From Clostridium sp. (lineage in GTDB: Bacteria > Bacillota > Clostridia > Lachnospirales > Lachnospiraceae), in the NCBI GenBank assembly GCA_023664325.1, contig JAMPFS010000029.1, forward strand, positions 1-42,556: a DNA stretch of 42,556 nucleotides. Direction: 5' to 3'. Position numbers and translations under genes: made by a program. Shown piece after piece: positions 1-8,722 of the stretch (position 1 is its first letter; each line of letters begins with the position of its first letter). The notes beneath the pieces are model-generated. The model ran no database searches. It had not been told where the DNA came from and saw only the letters and a list, made by a program, of their open reading frames with translations.

Positions 1-31
1 CAATGCCCTGCTTGCAATATTGTCTATATTG

Positions 32-70
32 CACAACTAGATTTTGGAAATCAGGGGTTTCGCAATTGCC
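32..70. repeat. Partial copy of a small palindromic repeat
   Basis: This stretch matches the reverse complement of 3183-3221 at about 31 of 39 positions, including a shared core ATTTTGGAAAT and an end close to GTTTCGCAATTGCC. It lies just upstream of the first gene. The other arm would be further left and is either lost or outside the window. The relationship is seen by eye; whether this is a mobile MITE or a structural intergenic repeat is unknown. Confidence 0.5.
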
Positions 71-101
71 TATAAGATTATACATGGATAAGGAGATTTT
101 T

Positions 102-962
102 ATGTGGATAGCTGATAACTGGAAGGATTATGAGGTAATTGATACGTCAGGCGGTGAAAAACTGGAACGCTGGGGCAAATACATACTATTGCGCCCGGAT
201 CCACAAGTATTATGGAACACACCAAAAAATAATCCTGCATGGAAGCATTTAAATGCACACTACCACCGCAGCAAAAAAGGCGGCGGCGAATGGGAGTTCT
301 TTGATTTGCCGAAGCAGTGGTCTATCCAATACAAAGATCTGACCTTTCACCTGAAACCATTCAGTTTCAAGCATACCGGTTTGTTTCCGGAACAGGCAGC
401 GAACTGGGATTGGTTTTCCGACCTGATTGAAAATGCCGGCAGACCAGTCAAAGTCCTGAATCTGTTTGCCTATACAGGCGGTGCCACCTGTGCCGCAGCA
501 AAGGCAGGCGCTGCCGTTACACATGTAGATGCGTCGAAAGGCATGGTGACCTGGGCAAAAGAAAATGCGCAGGCATCCGGGCTTTTGGATGCCCCAATCC
601 GATGGATCGTAGATGACTGTGTCAAATTCGTGGAGCGGGAAATCCGCCGTGGCAACCGCTATGATGCCATCATCATGGATCCACCATCTTACGGCAGAGG
701 TCCAAAGGGGGAAATCTGGAAAATCGAAGAAAAAATTCATCCATTTATCGCGCTGTGCGGACAACTGTTAAGTGACAATCCACTTTTTTTCCTGGTAAAT
801 TCCTATACAACCGGATTGGCGCCAGCCGTCCTCACCTACCTGATTTCCACAGAGGTAATGGCAAAACATGGCGGCAATGTCATATCCGATGAAATAGGTC
901 TTCCCGTTTCCGACAACGGACTCATACTGCCGTGTGGCGCGGCAGGCAGGTGGCAGAAATAA
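102..962 (+). CDS. Class I SAM-dependent methyltransferase, RlmI C-terminal-like
   Basis: A 286-residue protein of the family whose best-known member is the 23S rRNA cytosine-C5 methyltransferase RlmI. The SAM-binding motif VLNLFAYTGG lies near residue 120 and the catalytic-loop motif DPPSYGRG near residue 195. The N-terminal PUA domain of true RlmI is absent, so the target (rRNA or another molecule) cannot be named. I chose ATG 102 because AAGGAG stands 7 bases upstream; the frame is open to position 3 but has no ribosome site there. The cardiolipin synthase gene follows after 21 bases, so the two may be cotranscribed. The family assignment is firm and the substrate is not. Confidence 0.85.
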   Translation: MWIADNWKDYEVIDTSGGEKLERWGKYILLRPDPQVLWNTPKNNPAWKHLNAHYHRSKKGGGEWEFFDLPKQWSIQYKDLTFHLKPFSFKHTGLFPEQAANWDWFSDLIENAGRPVKVLNLFAYTGGATCAAAKAGAAVTHVDASKGMVTWAKENAQASGLLDAPIRWIVDDCVKFVEREIRRGNRYDAIIMDPPSYGRGPKGEIWKIEEKIHPFIALCGQLLSDNPLFFLVNSYTTGLAPAVLTYLISTEVMAKHGGNVISDEIGLPVSDNGLILPCGAAGRWQK

Positions 963-983
963 AAAATCAAAGAGGTCATTGAC

Positions 984-2564
984 ATGAACAAAAATAACAC
1001 AATCAAAACATTAAAACGGAATTTTAAGAACTACCCTCTTTTTACAGATAAGCTTGTCTGGATTTTTCTGATTGTATTCATCCAGCTCTGGTTCATGCTG
1101 ATGGTCTACCTCAATCTGCGTGAAAAATACACAACCATATCGGTAATTATGTCCATCATCAGCATTGTGGTTGTAATCTATATTATCAACCGCCCAATTA
1201 ATCCCTCTTACAAGCTTGCCTGGGGAATCACCATACTTTTTATACCGGTCTTTGGCGGACTCTTTTATCTGCTGCTCTCCCTAAACAACACCAGAAGACA
1301 GTTCCGGCGCAGCGTGAGAAATGCAGTGGAGGATGCCAAAGCGCATTTAACCCAGGATGAAGCTGTCCTGCAACATATCAAATCGATCAGCAATCATGCC
1401 CTGCCACAGGCAGCATATATCCATAATCTGACAAAATACCCTGTGTATGAGAATACATCCGTGGAATACTATGCTTCCGGGGAGGAAATGTATATGCAGA
1501 TGCTTGCCGAACTGGAAAAAGCAGAACATTTTATCTTTATCGAATATTTTATTATCCACGAGGGAGCTTGTTGGAACAGTGTATTAGAAATCCTAAAGAG
1601 AAAGGCACAGGAAGGCGTCGATATCCGTGTAATTTATGATGACATGGGCAGTATCAGCACGCTGCCAAAAGAATATCCCCGTATCCTCCAGGAATACGGA
1701 ATCAAGTGCTATGCCTTTAATCCATTCCGTCCGATCCTCTCCCTGCGTCTTAACAACCGTGACCACCGGAAAATATTAGTGATAGACGGTCATACTTCCT
1801 TCACCGGTGGTATCAATCTGGCGGATGAATATATCAATCAGATAGAAATGAACGGTTACTGGAAAGATACCGGCGTAATGCTGAAAGGAGAAGCTACCTG
1901 GAATTTCACGAATATGTTTTTGCAGCTTTGGCAGCATTTATCCGATGAAAATGTTGATTTTGAAGCATTTCATATTCCAATGTCAGAGTGTCCTGCCGAC
2001 TGTAAAACCAGAGGGGATGGGTTTGTCCAACCCTATGCGGATAATCCCCTTTTTTCAGAAATTGTGGCTGAAAATGTATATCTGAATATGATTCACCGTG
2101 CGACGAAATACATCTACATTACTACCCCATATCTCATTGTAGATAATGAAATGATTACCGCCCTCACCTTAGCGGCAGAGAGCGGTATTGATGTACGAAT
2201 CATCACGCCGGGGATTCCTGATAAAAAATATGTATTCATGATGACACGCTCGTTTTATGAACCTCTGACAAAGGCAGGTGTGAAAATCTACGAATACACC
2301 CCTGGATTTATTCATGCAAAAATGATGGTGGCAGATGACGTATATGCTGTAGTGGGTTCCATTAATCTTGACTTTAGAAGCCTTTATCTGCATTTTGAAT
2401 GTGCCGCCTTCTTATATCACAGTCAGGTAATTGAGGATATCAAGGAGGACATTGAGAACACGATAAAGGAATCACAGGAAATCACTTACGACTACTGCCT
2501 GAGCCTGAATCAGCCATACCGCTTGTGGCAAAGCCTGCTGCGGTTATATGCACCGCTGCTATAA
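984..2564 (+). CDS. cls: Cardiolipin synthase (phospholipase D family)
   Basis: A 526-residue membrane enzyme that joins two phosphatidylglycerol molecules into cardiolipin plus glycerol. Three hydrophobic segments occupy roughly residues 23-45, 50-68 and 77-100. Two PLD (HKD) motifs follow: the first starts at His261 (HRKILVID) and the second at His444 (HAKMMVADD), each followed by the family's GGINL / GSINLDFRS signature. Length and domain order match bacterial Cls. A GAGG ribosome site lies about 10 bases upstream of ATG 984. The gene converges on copZ, with 24 bases between the stop codons and no obvious terminator there. Confidence 0.95.
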   Translation: MNKNNTIKTLKRNFKNYPLFTDKLVWIFLIVFIQLWFMLMVYLNLREKYTTISVIMSIISIVVVIYIINRPINPSYKLAWGITILFIPVFGGLFYLLLSLNNTRRQFRRSVRNAVEDAKAHLTQDEAVLQHIKSISNHALPQAAYIHNLTKYPVYENTSVEYYASGEEMYMQMLAELEKAEHFIFIEYFIIHEGACWNSVLEILKRKAQEGVDIRVIYDDMGSISTLPKEYPRILQEYGIKCYAFNPFRPILSLRLNNRDHRKILVIDGHTSFTGGINLADEYINQIEMNGYWKDTGVMLKGEATWNFTNMFLQLWQHLSDENVDFEAFHIPMSECPADCKTRGDGFVQPYADNPLFSEIVAENVYLNMIHRATKYIYITTPYLIVDNEMITALTLAAESGIDVRIITPGIPDKKYVFMMTRSFYEPLTKAGVKIYEYTPGFIHAKMMVADDVYAVVGSINLDFRSLYLHFECAAFLYHSQVIEDIKEDIENTIKESQEITYDYCLSLNQPYRLWQSLLRLYAPLL

Positions 2565-2588
2565 CTACAGCGCTACTGTCCTGTGCCT

Positions 2589-2780
2589 TTATTTCACCAC
2601 ATCAAAGCCCAGGGCTTCAATCGCCTCTGCTGCCTTTGCGGAAGCATCCTCGCTCCCCTCAAATACTACGGTCTTATTTTCCAGCGATACCTCCGGTTCT
2701 AACCCAAGATTGCGGAGTGCCTCCGTCACACGCTTTACACAACCCTCACACATCATTCCCTCTACATTTAATGTTGCCAT
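2589..2780 (-). CDS. copZ: Copper chaperone CopZ (single HMA domain)
   Basis: A 63-residue heavy-metal-associated domain with the metal-binding motif GMMCEGC near the N terminus. CopZ proteins bind Cu(I) in the cytosol and pass it to the CopA ATPase. I chose the start at 2780, giving MATLNVEGMMC, because AGGAAGG precedes it; a longer in-frame start at 2819 overlaps an intergenic palindrome and would add an unlikely charged tail. It is the last gene of the copA-csoR-copZ run on the minus strand, separated from csoR by a palindromic repeat. Confidence 0.92.
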   Translation of the reverse strand: MATLNVEGMMCEGCVKRVTEALRNLGLEPEVSLENKTVVFEGSEDASAKAAEAIEALGFDVVK

Positions 2781-2814
2781 ATTCTTTTCCTTCCTTTCTA
2801 CTCTTTTATTATCA

Positions 2815-2843
2815 GGCATTGCGAAACAAAGTTTCGCAATACC
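2815..2843. repeat. Perfect 10-bp-arm palindrome between csoR and copZ
   Basis: ATTGCGAAAC, a 3-base loop AAA, then GTTTCGCAAT; with flanks GGC and ACC the symmetry reaches 12 of 13 positions per arm. The minus-strand hairpin has no following T-run, so it is not a standard terminator. Its arms match the ends of the larger palindrome at 3175-3251 and of the copy at 32-70, so it looks like a short derivative of the same repeat family. Confidence 0.7.
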
Positions 2844-2847
2844 ATGA

Positions 2848-3153
2848 TTACATCAGCTTTTGCAGGGTATTCACCAATTCCTCCACCTTATCTTCCTTTC
2901 CCTGCTTCACATCCTCTACCACGCAGGTAGAAATATGCTCTTTCAGTAATGCCTTATTAAATCCGGCAAGCGCAGACTGAATTGCCGCCACCTGTGTAAT
3001 GATATCAATACAATAGGCATCCTTTTCCAGCATGCCCTTGACACCACGCACCTGGCCTTCAATCCGGCTTAAACGGTTCATCAATTTTTTCAGTTCCGCC
3101 TCATTTCTGTGTTTCGTCTGGCAGTTACTACATTCCCTGTTACATTCTTCCAT
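2848..3153 (-). CDS. csoR: Copper-sensing repressor CsoR
   Basis: A 101-residue DUF156-family repressor that releases DNA when it binds Cu(I). The ligand set is visible with family-correct spacing: Cys48, His73 and Cys77 (C-x24-H-x3-C). An N-terminal cluster CNRECSNC adds possible extra metal ligands. The start at 3153 is set by AAGGAGG about 7 bases upstream; an in-frame extension to 3288 would run back through a palindromic repeat and into copA. It lies downstream of copA in the same direction and should act on the two boxes at 5682-5734. Confidence 0.93.
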   Translation of the reverse strand: MEECNRECSNCQTKHRNEAELKKLMNRLSRIEGQVRGVKGMLEKDAYCIDIITQVAAIQSALAGFNKALLKEHISTCVVEDVKQGKEDKVEELVNTLQKLM

Positions 3154-3174
3154 GTTCTTCCTCCTTACCAATAT

Positions 3175-3251
3175 GTGAATTAGGTAATTACAAAACTCCC
3201 TATTTCCAAAATATAGTTGCGAAAACAGAGTTTTGCAATTACCGAATTCAC
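3175..3251. repeat. 77-bp palindromic element with 24-bp terminal inverted repeats
   Basis: The left arm (3175-3198) and right arm (3228-3251) are inverted copies matching at 22 of 24 positions, separated by 29 bp. The right arm includes the copA stop codon. The inner part contains ATTTCCAAAA, also found (inverted) in the copy near position 50. No coding capacity. The structure fits a MITE-like or structural intergenic repeat between copA and csoR. Confidence 0.65.
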
Positions 3252-5602
3252 AACTTCTTGCCCCGCAGCCGCAGCGCATTCCCAACAACGCAGACAGAAC
3301 TTAATGCCATTGTCATTCCTGCAAACTGTGGATCGAATAATTTTCCCCAAACCGGATAGAGTACCCCCGCTGCAACCGGAATCCCAACTGTGTTATAGCA
3401 AAATGCCCAGAACAGATTCTGCTTCACATTGCGAATCGTAAGCCTGGATAATTCGATCGCCCGTACCACGTCATTCAGGTCTGATTTCATCAAAACAATG
3501 TCACCGGACTCTAAGGCAATATCACTTCCACTTCCAATCGCACAACCCGTATCTGCCTGAATCAGTGCCGGTGCATCATTAATTCCATCACCAACCATCA
3601 TAACGGTTTCACCCTGTTTTTGCAACTCCTCAATATAACCTGCCTTCTGCTCCGGCAATACCCCGGCAAATACATTGTCAATTCCAACCTCATCTGCTAC
3701 CGCCTTTGCCGCCTGCTCCCTGTCACCGGTAATCATATATACCCCGATACCCTTATCTTTAAGCTTGGCGACCGCCTCCTTTGACGTCTCTTTCACGCCA
3801 TCTGCGATCAGCAGCACACCCACAATCTCGTTGTCCTCTGCGACAAACACATACGTTGCGCCTTTCTGCTCCTTACGCATAACCGATGCAGTCCAGTCCT
3901 CTACAAAAATACCATGTTCCTCCATCAAAGCCTGGTTTCCCACATAAATATTTTTTCCCTCGCTAACCGCCATAATTCCCTTCCCTGAAATATTCGTAAA
4001 ACCGGTAATTTCATGAAGCGGTGTATTGCAGGCATGCTCCTCCCATTTTTTCGCAACAGCCTCGGCTAACGGATGTGTGGAGCCTTTTTCAACGGATGCA
4101 GCCAAACGCAGCACATACAGCTGCTGCCCGGTAAACGCATTCCCTTCATCCGGCTTGACATCCTCATCTTTCTCATTATGATTCGCCTGATTGTTCACCA
4201 GAATATCTGTGACCTCCGGCTGACCCTTTGTAATCGTTCCTGTTTTGTCAAGCACAACTGCCGTCACCTTATGAATCTGCTCCAACGCCTCACCACTGCG
4301 CACCAAAATGCCATATTTTGCGCCGAGTCCGGTTCCAACCATGATTGCTGTCGGCGTGGCAAGCCCTAATGCGCATGGACAGGCAACGACTAAAACCGCT
4401 GTAAAAATAGTCAGCACGAAAGACACCTCATATCCAAGCAGCGCCCATACAACAGCAGCAAGCACGGCAATGCAGATTACGGTTGGCACAAAGACACCTG
4501 CCACCCGGTCAGCCACTTTGGAAATCGGAGCCTTCTTGCCCTGCGCATCCTCCACAAACTGAATAATCTTTGCAAGAGTCGTATCTTCCCCTACCTTTGT
4601 AACCTCCATATACACCATGCCGTTCTGGTTGATGCTTCCACCGATTAAGGCATCGCCGGGCTGTTTCTCCACCGGGATACTCTCGCCGGTCAGCATGGAC
4701 TCATCCACACTTGTTTCACCCTTTATCACAATGCCATCAATCGGCACCTTACTGCCCGGTTTCACCAGCAAAATATCTTTCAGGCGCACATCCTCCGCCG
4801 CAATTTCGGTAATGCTGTCATTTTCCCCGACACGGAATGCAGTATCCGGAACCAGCGCCATCAATTCGTAAATAGCCCCTTTTGTCTTTTCTTTATTATT
4901 CTTTTCCAAAAACTTACCAAGACATATAAATGCAACAACCACTGCCGAAGATTCAAAATAGAGCTGATGCACATAGTCGGGTTCCACCGATATCAAATAG
5001 GTCGCAATAATACTATAGAGAAAAGATGTCCCGCATCCAATCGTCACTAAGGCATTCATATTCGGATGTAAATTCTTTAATGATTTGACACCGGATACAA
5101 ACAGCTCATAATTGAGTGCCAATACCGGTATCGTAAGAATCATCTGTGTCATGGCAAAATTCACCGGATAGGCATGCATATCCATAATATGCGGCAATGG
5201 TAACGGAACCGGCAGCATATGCCCCATAGAGACATATAACAGAATTACAGCAAATATCATTGTGGCAATCAAACGATACCGTTTATCCCGCAGGATTTTC
5301 CGGTTTGCCTCCTGCTCCCGGCGGCGTTTATCCTGCCTGGTATCACTATTTGCAGTCTGCACGCCGGCAGTTTCCCCCGCAGACTGCACCTCCTCTAACT
5401 CACAGCCAAAACCAGCCTTTACAACCGTCTGAATAATCGTCTCTGCATCCACTTCATTTTCATCATAGCAAATCCGCATACGCTCCGTGGTAAGATTGAC
5501 ATCGCTTTCCTGTACGCCGGCAAGTTTTCTCGTCACCCGTTCCACGGAAGCGCTGCACGCAGCGCACATCATTCCCGAAATAATATACTGTTCCGTTTGC
5601 AT
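3248..5602 (-). CDS. copA: Cu(I)-exporting P1B-type ATPase CopA
   Basis: A 784-residue copper efflux pump. Domains in order: one HMA metal-binding domain with Cys13 and Cys16 (GMMCAAC), the membrane helices, the actuator motif TGES, the transport-site CPC in ACPCALGLATP, the phosphorylation motif DKTGT with Asp452, the P1B-specific HP motif, and GDGINDAPAL. The final helices carry YN and MALSS, the signatures of Cu(I)-type pumps. Start 5602 has AAGGAGG spaced 6 bases away; the in-frame ATGs at 5605 (too close) and 5623 (upstream of the ribosome site) are less likely. The gene has a strong promoter with a CsoR box in its spacer. Confidence 0.96.
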   Translation of the reverse strand: MQTEQYIISGMMCAACSASVERVTRKLAGVQESDVNLTTERMRICYDENEVDAETIIQTVVKAGFGCELEEVQSAGETAGVQTANSDTRQDKRRREQEANRKILRDKRYRLIATMIFAVILLYVSMGHMLPVPLPLPHIMDMHAYPVNFAMTQMILTIPVLALNYELFVSGVKSLKNLHPNMNALVTIGCGTSFLYSIIATYLISVEPDYVHQLYFESSAVVVAFICLGKFLEKNNKEKTKGAIYELMALVPDTAFRVGENDSITEIAAEDVRLKDILLVKPGSKVPIDGIVIKGETSVDESMLTGESIPVEKQPGDALIGGSINQNGMVYMEVTKVGEDTTLAKIIQFVEDAQGKKAPISKVADRVAGVFVPTVICIAVLAAVVWALLGYEVSFVLTIFTAVLVVACPCALGLATPTAIMVGTGLGAKYGILVRSGEALEQIHKVTAVVLDKTGTITKGQPEVTDILVNNQANHNEKDEDVKPDEGNAFTGQQLYVLRLAASVEKGSTHPLAEAVAKKWEEHACNTPLHEITGFTNISGKGIMAVSEGKNIYVGNQALMEEHGIFVEDWTASVMRKEQKGATYVFVAEDNEIVGVLLIADGVKETSKEAVAKLKDKGIGVYMITGDREQAAKAVADEVGIDNVFAGVLPEQKAGYIEELQKQGETVMMVGDGINDAPALIQADTGCAIGSGSDIALESGDIVLMKSDLNDVVRAIELSRLTIRNVKQNLFWAFCYNTVGIPVAAGVLYPVWGKLFDPQFAGMTMALSSVCVVGNALRLRGKKL

Positions 5603-5681
5603 CATTGTCCTCCTTGTTGTCATCTTACTTATACTTCCCCAAATATCTGCTCTTATTCACTTTCTGCCTCTTTTATGTAAT

Positions 5682-5741
5682 ATACTCGCATGGGGTATTC
5701 ATTTTTATTTATATAATATACCCTTTTAGGGTATATGTCAA
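5682..5741 (-). promoter_or_regulatory. copA promoter with two CsoR-type operator boxes
   Basis: On the minus strand TTGACA (5741-5736) and TATTAT (5718-5713) are 17 bases apart, close to a perfect housekeeping promoter. The spacer is filled by ATACCCTTTTAGGGTAT (5718-5734), a perfect ATACCC-N5-GGGTAT palindrome of the CsoR operator type. A second 17-bp box with one changed base, ATACTCGCATGGGGTAT, lies at 5682-5698, 36 bp downstream. The -35 overlaps the stop codon of the upstream glycosylase gene. Copper-relieved repression is inferred from the family. Confidence 0.88.
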
Positions 5742-6253
5742 CAAGAAAGATATTCTTTAAGCCCCGCGCTCCAAATCTCGATGAGCTTCTCCAGTGAAAA
5801 TGCCGCATTTGCCGGACTGGTGGAAGGCATGTTTAAAACAGTTCCCTGATAATCGTGGCTTTGGTATTTCTGAAACAGTCTGCCTGCTGTTGCGCCATTT
5901 GTGACAATCACCCGTATATCTGACTCTGCCACGATTTTTGCAATATCCGCCGGAACCACATTTTTGATGCTGCTGTCACTGGAACCTTTGATATCGCAGC
6001 TTTCAATTACATCATAAACGGCGATGCCATGTTGAAGCAGCATGTCTTTCTTTTCTCCGACCGTAACCGGTTCCGCCACATGCAGTATGGCGGCTAACAC
6101 CTTCCAGAAACGGTTCTGCTTATGTCCATAATAAAAGCCCAGTTCTCTTGACTTCACAGATGGAAAACTCCCGAGAATAAGCACCTTTGAATTTTTGTTA
6201 TATACCGGTTCAAATGGCTGAACCACTCTCTGATATTTTGCTGTCACACCCAT
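5738..6253 (-). CDS. DNA-deoxyinosine (hypoxanthine-DNA) glycosylase
   Basis: A 171-residue member of the uracil-DNA glycosylase superfamily, resembling the family-6 hypoxanthine-DNA glycosylases that remove deaminated adenine. The motif GSFPSVKSRE followed by YYGHKQNRFW (near residues 28-51) and the C-terminal PSTSPANA block match that group. The start at 6253 has AGGAAGG upstream. The stop codon overlaps the copA promoter, so read-through into copA is possible. It is probably a single-gene unit, downstream of a terminator. Confidence 0.85.
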   Translation of the reverse strand: MGVTAKYQRVVQPFEPVYNKNSKVLILGSFPSVKSRELGFYYGHKQNRFWKVLAAILHVAEPVTVGEKKDMLLQHGIAVYDVIESCDIKGSSDSSIKNVVPADIAKIVAESDIRVIVTNGATAGRLFQKYQSHDYQGTVLNMPSTSPANAAFSLEKLIEIWSAGLKEYLSC

Positions 6254-6282
6254 TTCATTCCTTCCTCATATGTAAAACCAGT

Positions 6283-6345
6283 AAAAAAGACCACACAATC
6301 GGCAATCCTGCCCATGCAATAGCAGGACTGCCTTTATATGGTCTT
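6283..6345 (-). terminator. Terminator after the NGDG-repeat protein gene
   Basis: On the minus strand an inner stem (6322-6332 with 6301-6311, 10 of 11 paired) is enclosed by an outer 7-bp stem AAGACCA/TGGTCTT, followed by TTTTTT. It lies between the stop at 6378 and the glycosylase start at 6253. Confidence 0.75.
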
Positions 6346-6377
6346 CGTACAACATTTCCGTTCGTTACTTATATTGC

Positions 6378-7613
6378 CTATACAGCGAAATCCACATGGT
6401 GTATCGTTCCAACCTCTCCGGTCTCCTTTAAGAATACTCCTGTCTTCCGAATGACTGCATTGGTCTGGTTCGTATATGCATTATTCAAATGCATCTGGGT
6501 ATTCGCACTTCCCAGATAAATCGCACCCACGTTTGCTTCCTTCAGGTCGAGAAGCTTATCATTGCCATCGGCATCCTTTGTCCACACCTTCAGCTTGTTA
6601 AAAATGTCATCATTTTCATCAATCCATCCGTTACCGTCCCGGTCGTAAGCTGCAAGATCTGCAAATCCATCTCCCGACTTTGTGCCGAATAACTCCGAAC
6701 CATCATTAATGATGCCATCACCGTTTTTGTCGTATGCCAGGAATCCACTGCCTGCTCCAAGCTGGCTGATCTCTTCCTCTTTCCCATCCGAATCCAGATC
6801 AAAGTAAAACTTCTGGTCGGTTATGGAAGCATTGTCATTTTCCAAATTAATGACAAGCGGATCCGTCAAGACAACCGCCTCATCCTTCATCGAAAACATC
6901 TGACCTGCAAAACCTCTTGACATGGAAAGATCCACGCCAAAGCTGATTTCCCTGCCATCCGCAGTCTTCGCAATTCCCTGCGCAGAAAATGTAGCACTCT
7001 CCTGCTCCATCACAAAGCTGCTGGTCTCCGTATGCCGAATCCACTGTGTACCGGAACCGTTACTCACAGATTGTGCGCTTCTAAGGTCAATCACGTTTGC
7101 CATACTGCTGCTCTGGCTCAGCGAAAATGATCTGCTCCTGCCTGCCGCAAATGCTCCGTCACTCACAGCCACGGAATCGGAACTTGACTCGCTAAAATCC
7201 GCCGACCAGCTGGTTACCTCGCTTAACGATAAACCGCTTGTCATAAAGCTGCCCTTTTTACGAATCTTATTCAGCATTTCCAAAATGCGTTTCAGGGTTT
7301 TGAGCATCTGCTCATCCTTGCTGCTCACCCGGTAACCGGGAAGCTTTGTCTGTTTGGTCTGTTCTACCTGCGGTTCCTTATTCTGTTGTCCCTGCGCAGA
7401 TTTGTTCTTCTCTGCCATCAGGTCTTCTAACATAGATTGGGATTTCTCTGAGATAGACACATCAACGCCATCCGCAGCCGTCTGTTCCTCCCTTGCCTTC
7501 TTCACAGCCTCTAACTGCTCCGGGCGGACAAGTATGGAGGTCACCTTCGACTCCTGATAACGGCTGTAGCTGGACGACCCCTCCATTGCCACAGCGCTTT
7601 TGCTGATTTTCAT
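6378..7613 (-). CDS. NGDG (EF-hand-like) calcium-binding repeat protein, function unknown
   Basis: A 411-residue protein without a recognisable signal peptide. The N-terminal half is Ser/Glu/Gln-rich and low complexity. The C-terminal part carries dockerin-like calcium loops, YDKNGDGIINDG (about residues 294-305) and YDRDGNGWIDENDD (about 321-334), with ELFG between them. This arrangement is widespread in uncharacterised bacterial proteins and in tails of large secreted proteins. Start 7613 has AAAGGAG about 9 bases upstream; the frame is open to 7844, but that part contains the structured leader and looks non-coding. Calcium binding is an inference from the loops; the role is unknown. Confidence 0.75.
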   Translation of the reverse strand: MKISKSAVAMEGSSSYSRYQESKVTSILVRPEQLEAVKKAREEQTAADGVDVSISEKSQSMLEDLMAEKNKSAQGQQNKEPQVEQTKQTKLPGYRVSSKDEQMLKTLKRILEMLNKIRKKGSFMTSGLSLSEVTSWSADFSESSSDSVAVSDGAFAAGRSRSFSLSQSSSMANVIDLRSAQSVSNGSGTQWIRHTETSSFVMEQESATFSAQGIAKTADGREISFGVDLSMSRGFAGQMFSMKDEAVVLTDPLVINLENDNASITDQKFYFDLDSDGKEEEISQLGAGSGFLAYDKNGDGIINDGSELFGTKSGDGFADLAAYDRDGNGWIDENDDIFNKLKVWTKDADGNDKLLDLKEANVGAIYLGSANTQMHLNNAYTNQTNAVIRKTGVFLKETGEVGTIHHVDFAV

Positions 7614-7646
7614 GGTACTCAACTCCTTTCTTTTCCATGAAATTAT

Positions 7647-7697
7647 GTAACAGCTCCAATCCACCCGCAAAATTCCGGGTTGGCTCCAAACCGTTAC
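7647..7697 (-). promoter_or_regulatory. Structured leader upstream of the NGDG-repeat gene
   Basis: A 51-bp segment bounded by GTAAC and GTTAC with an inner inverted CC-rich/GG-rich arm pair (ACCCG ... CGGGT), and the word GCTCCAA repeated directly inside. It is 34 bases upstream of the chosen start. It may be an mRNA leader hairpin or an operator; I could not match it to a known riboswitch. Confidence 0.35.
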
Positions 7698-7859
7698 AAA
7701 ACCGTGATAATATGATATAGAAACGGCTGCAAAACATCCTTGTTTTATCAATGCAATCCTTGAAAATTGCACTAATACGCCATTTCTAATTATTCTATCG
7801 GTGCAAATGAACAGATACTTAACCCCTGTAGGCAGCTTTTTCATCCTGCTTGGTATACG

Positions 7860-8648
7860 CTACTCTTTCCTTAAAATATCCAGTGTATGCGCACCGGCTC
7901 CAAGCAGCTCCGGCCGTTCACAGGTGGATAAATGATAGTCTACAAACAACCCAAATGTCTCCTCGTCCATAGCATTTAAAACCGGACGCATATAATCTGC
8001 CGGGCCGTCTGCGGATACAATCTTAATTCTTTTCAGCGCCACTGCATCATTCAAAGCCGCAATATCCTCTAACCGCATATAGTCATATAGATCCTTTTCC
8101 TCAGCCACACAGTGGTAATCTGGATTCAGCCTTCCATCCGCTAAACATTCCCGGATGTTATTTTCCTTAAAGCCATAAGTCAGCACGCCATATTCATTCA
8201 TACAATATGCTGCCAGTATCACTCCTCCTGTTTTTGTCACCCTCTTTGCCTCACAAAGCGCTTTTTTCTTGTCCTCAAACGTATATAAATGATACATTGG
8301 CCCAAACACCAGTGTCATGTCAAAGCTTTCCGCTTCAAACCGCTTCAAATTCATGGCATTGCCTTGATATGCCTTTACACTGCTGCCCTTTTTCTTCAGG
8401 ATTCCCAGATTATATTTTACAAGCTCCACGGCAGTGACATCATATCCCTCCTCCGCCAGCGCCACAGAATAACGCCCTGTTCCCGCTCCAACATCCAGAA
8501 TGTGTATGTCACCTGTCACTTCCTCTCTCAGCAAATCAAGATATGTATGTATGTACTTCATGGACGTGATATACTCTACCTGTCCATGCCGGCGCAGCAG
8601 CCGTTTATCCTCATTAAATTTGTTGTAGTGCTTTTCCAGTTCCGTCAT
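7860..8648 (-). CDS. Class I SAM-dependent methyltransferase, substrate unknown
   Basis: A 262-residue small-molecule-type methyltransferase. SAM motif I is ILDVGAGTGRYSVAL (near residue 50), followed by the acidic end of strand 2 (VTAVELV) and a motif-IV-like stretch (FDMTLVFGPMYHL). Start 8648 (MTELEKHYNKF) fits the family's usual N terminus, but the GGAGG upstream is about 15 bases away, longer than normal; an in-frame start at 8741 is possible though it overlaps the previous gene. It follows the zinc-phospholipase-like gene by 74 bases. The substrate cannot be inferred from context. Confidence 0.8.
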   Translation of the reverse strand: MTELEKHYNKFNEDKRLLRRHGQVEYITSMKYIHTYLDLLREEVTGDIHILDVGAGTGRYSVALAEEGYDVTAVELVKYNLGILKKKGSSVKAYQGNAMNLKRFEAESFDMTLVFGPMYHLYTFEDKKKALCEAKRVTKTGGVILAAYCMNEYGVLTYGFKENNIRECLADGRLNPDYHCVAEEKDLYDYMRLEDIAALNDAVALKRIKIVSADGPADYMRPVLNAMDEETFGLFVDYHLSTCERPELLGAGAHTLDILRKE

Positions 8649-8722
8649 CCTGTATACATCACCCCTCCGTTTTATGAAGCGTTCCTTTTTGTTCTGTATC
8701 TTTATACAGCATACCACTGATA

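Noticed and set aside
7614..7844. N-terminal extension of the NGDG-repeat protein
   Set aside because: The frame is open, but a good ribosome site fits the start at 7613 and the upstream part contains a structured leader and no family-like sequence.
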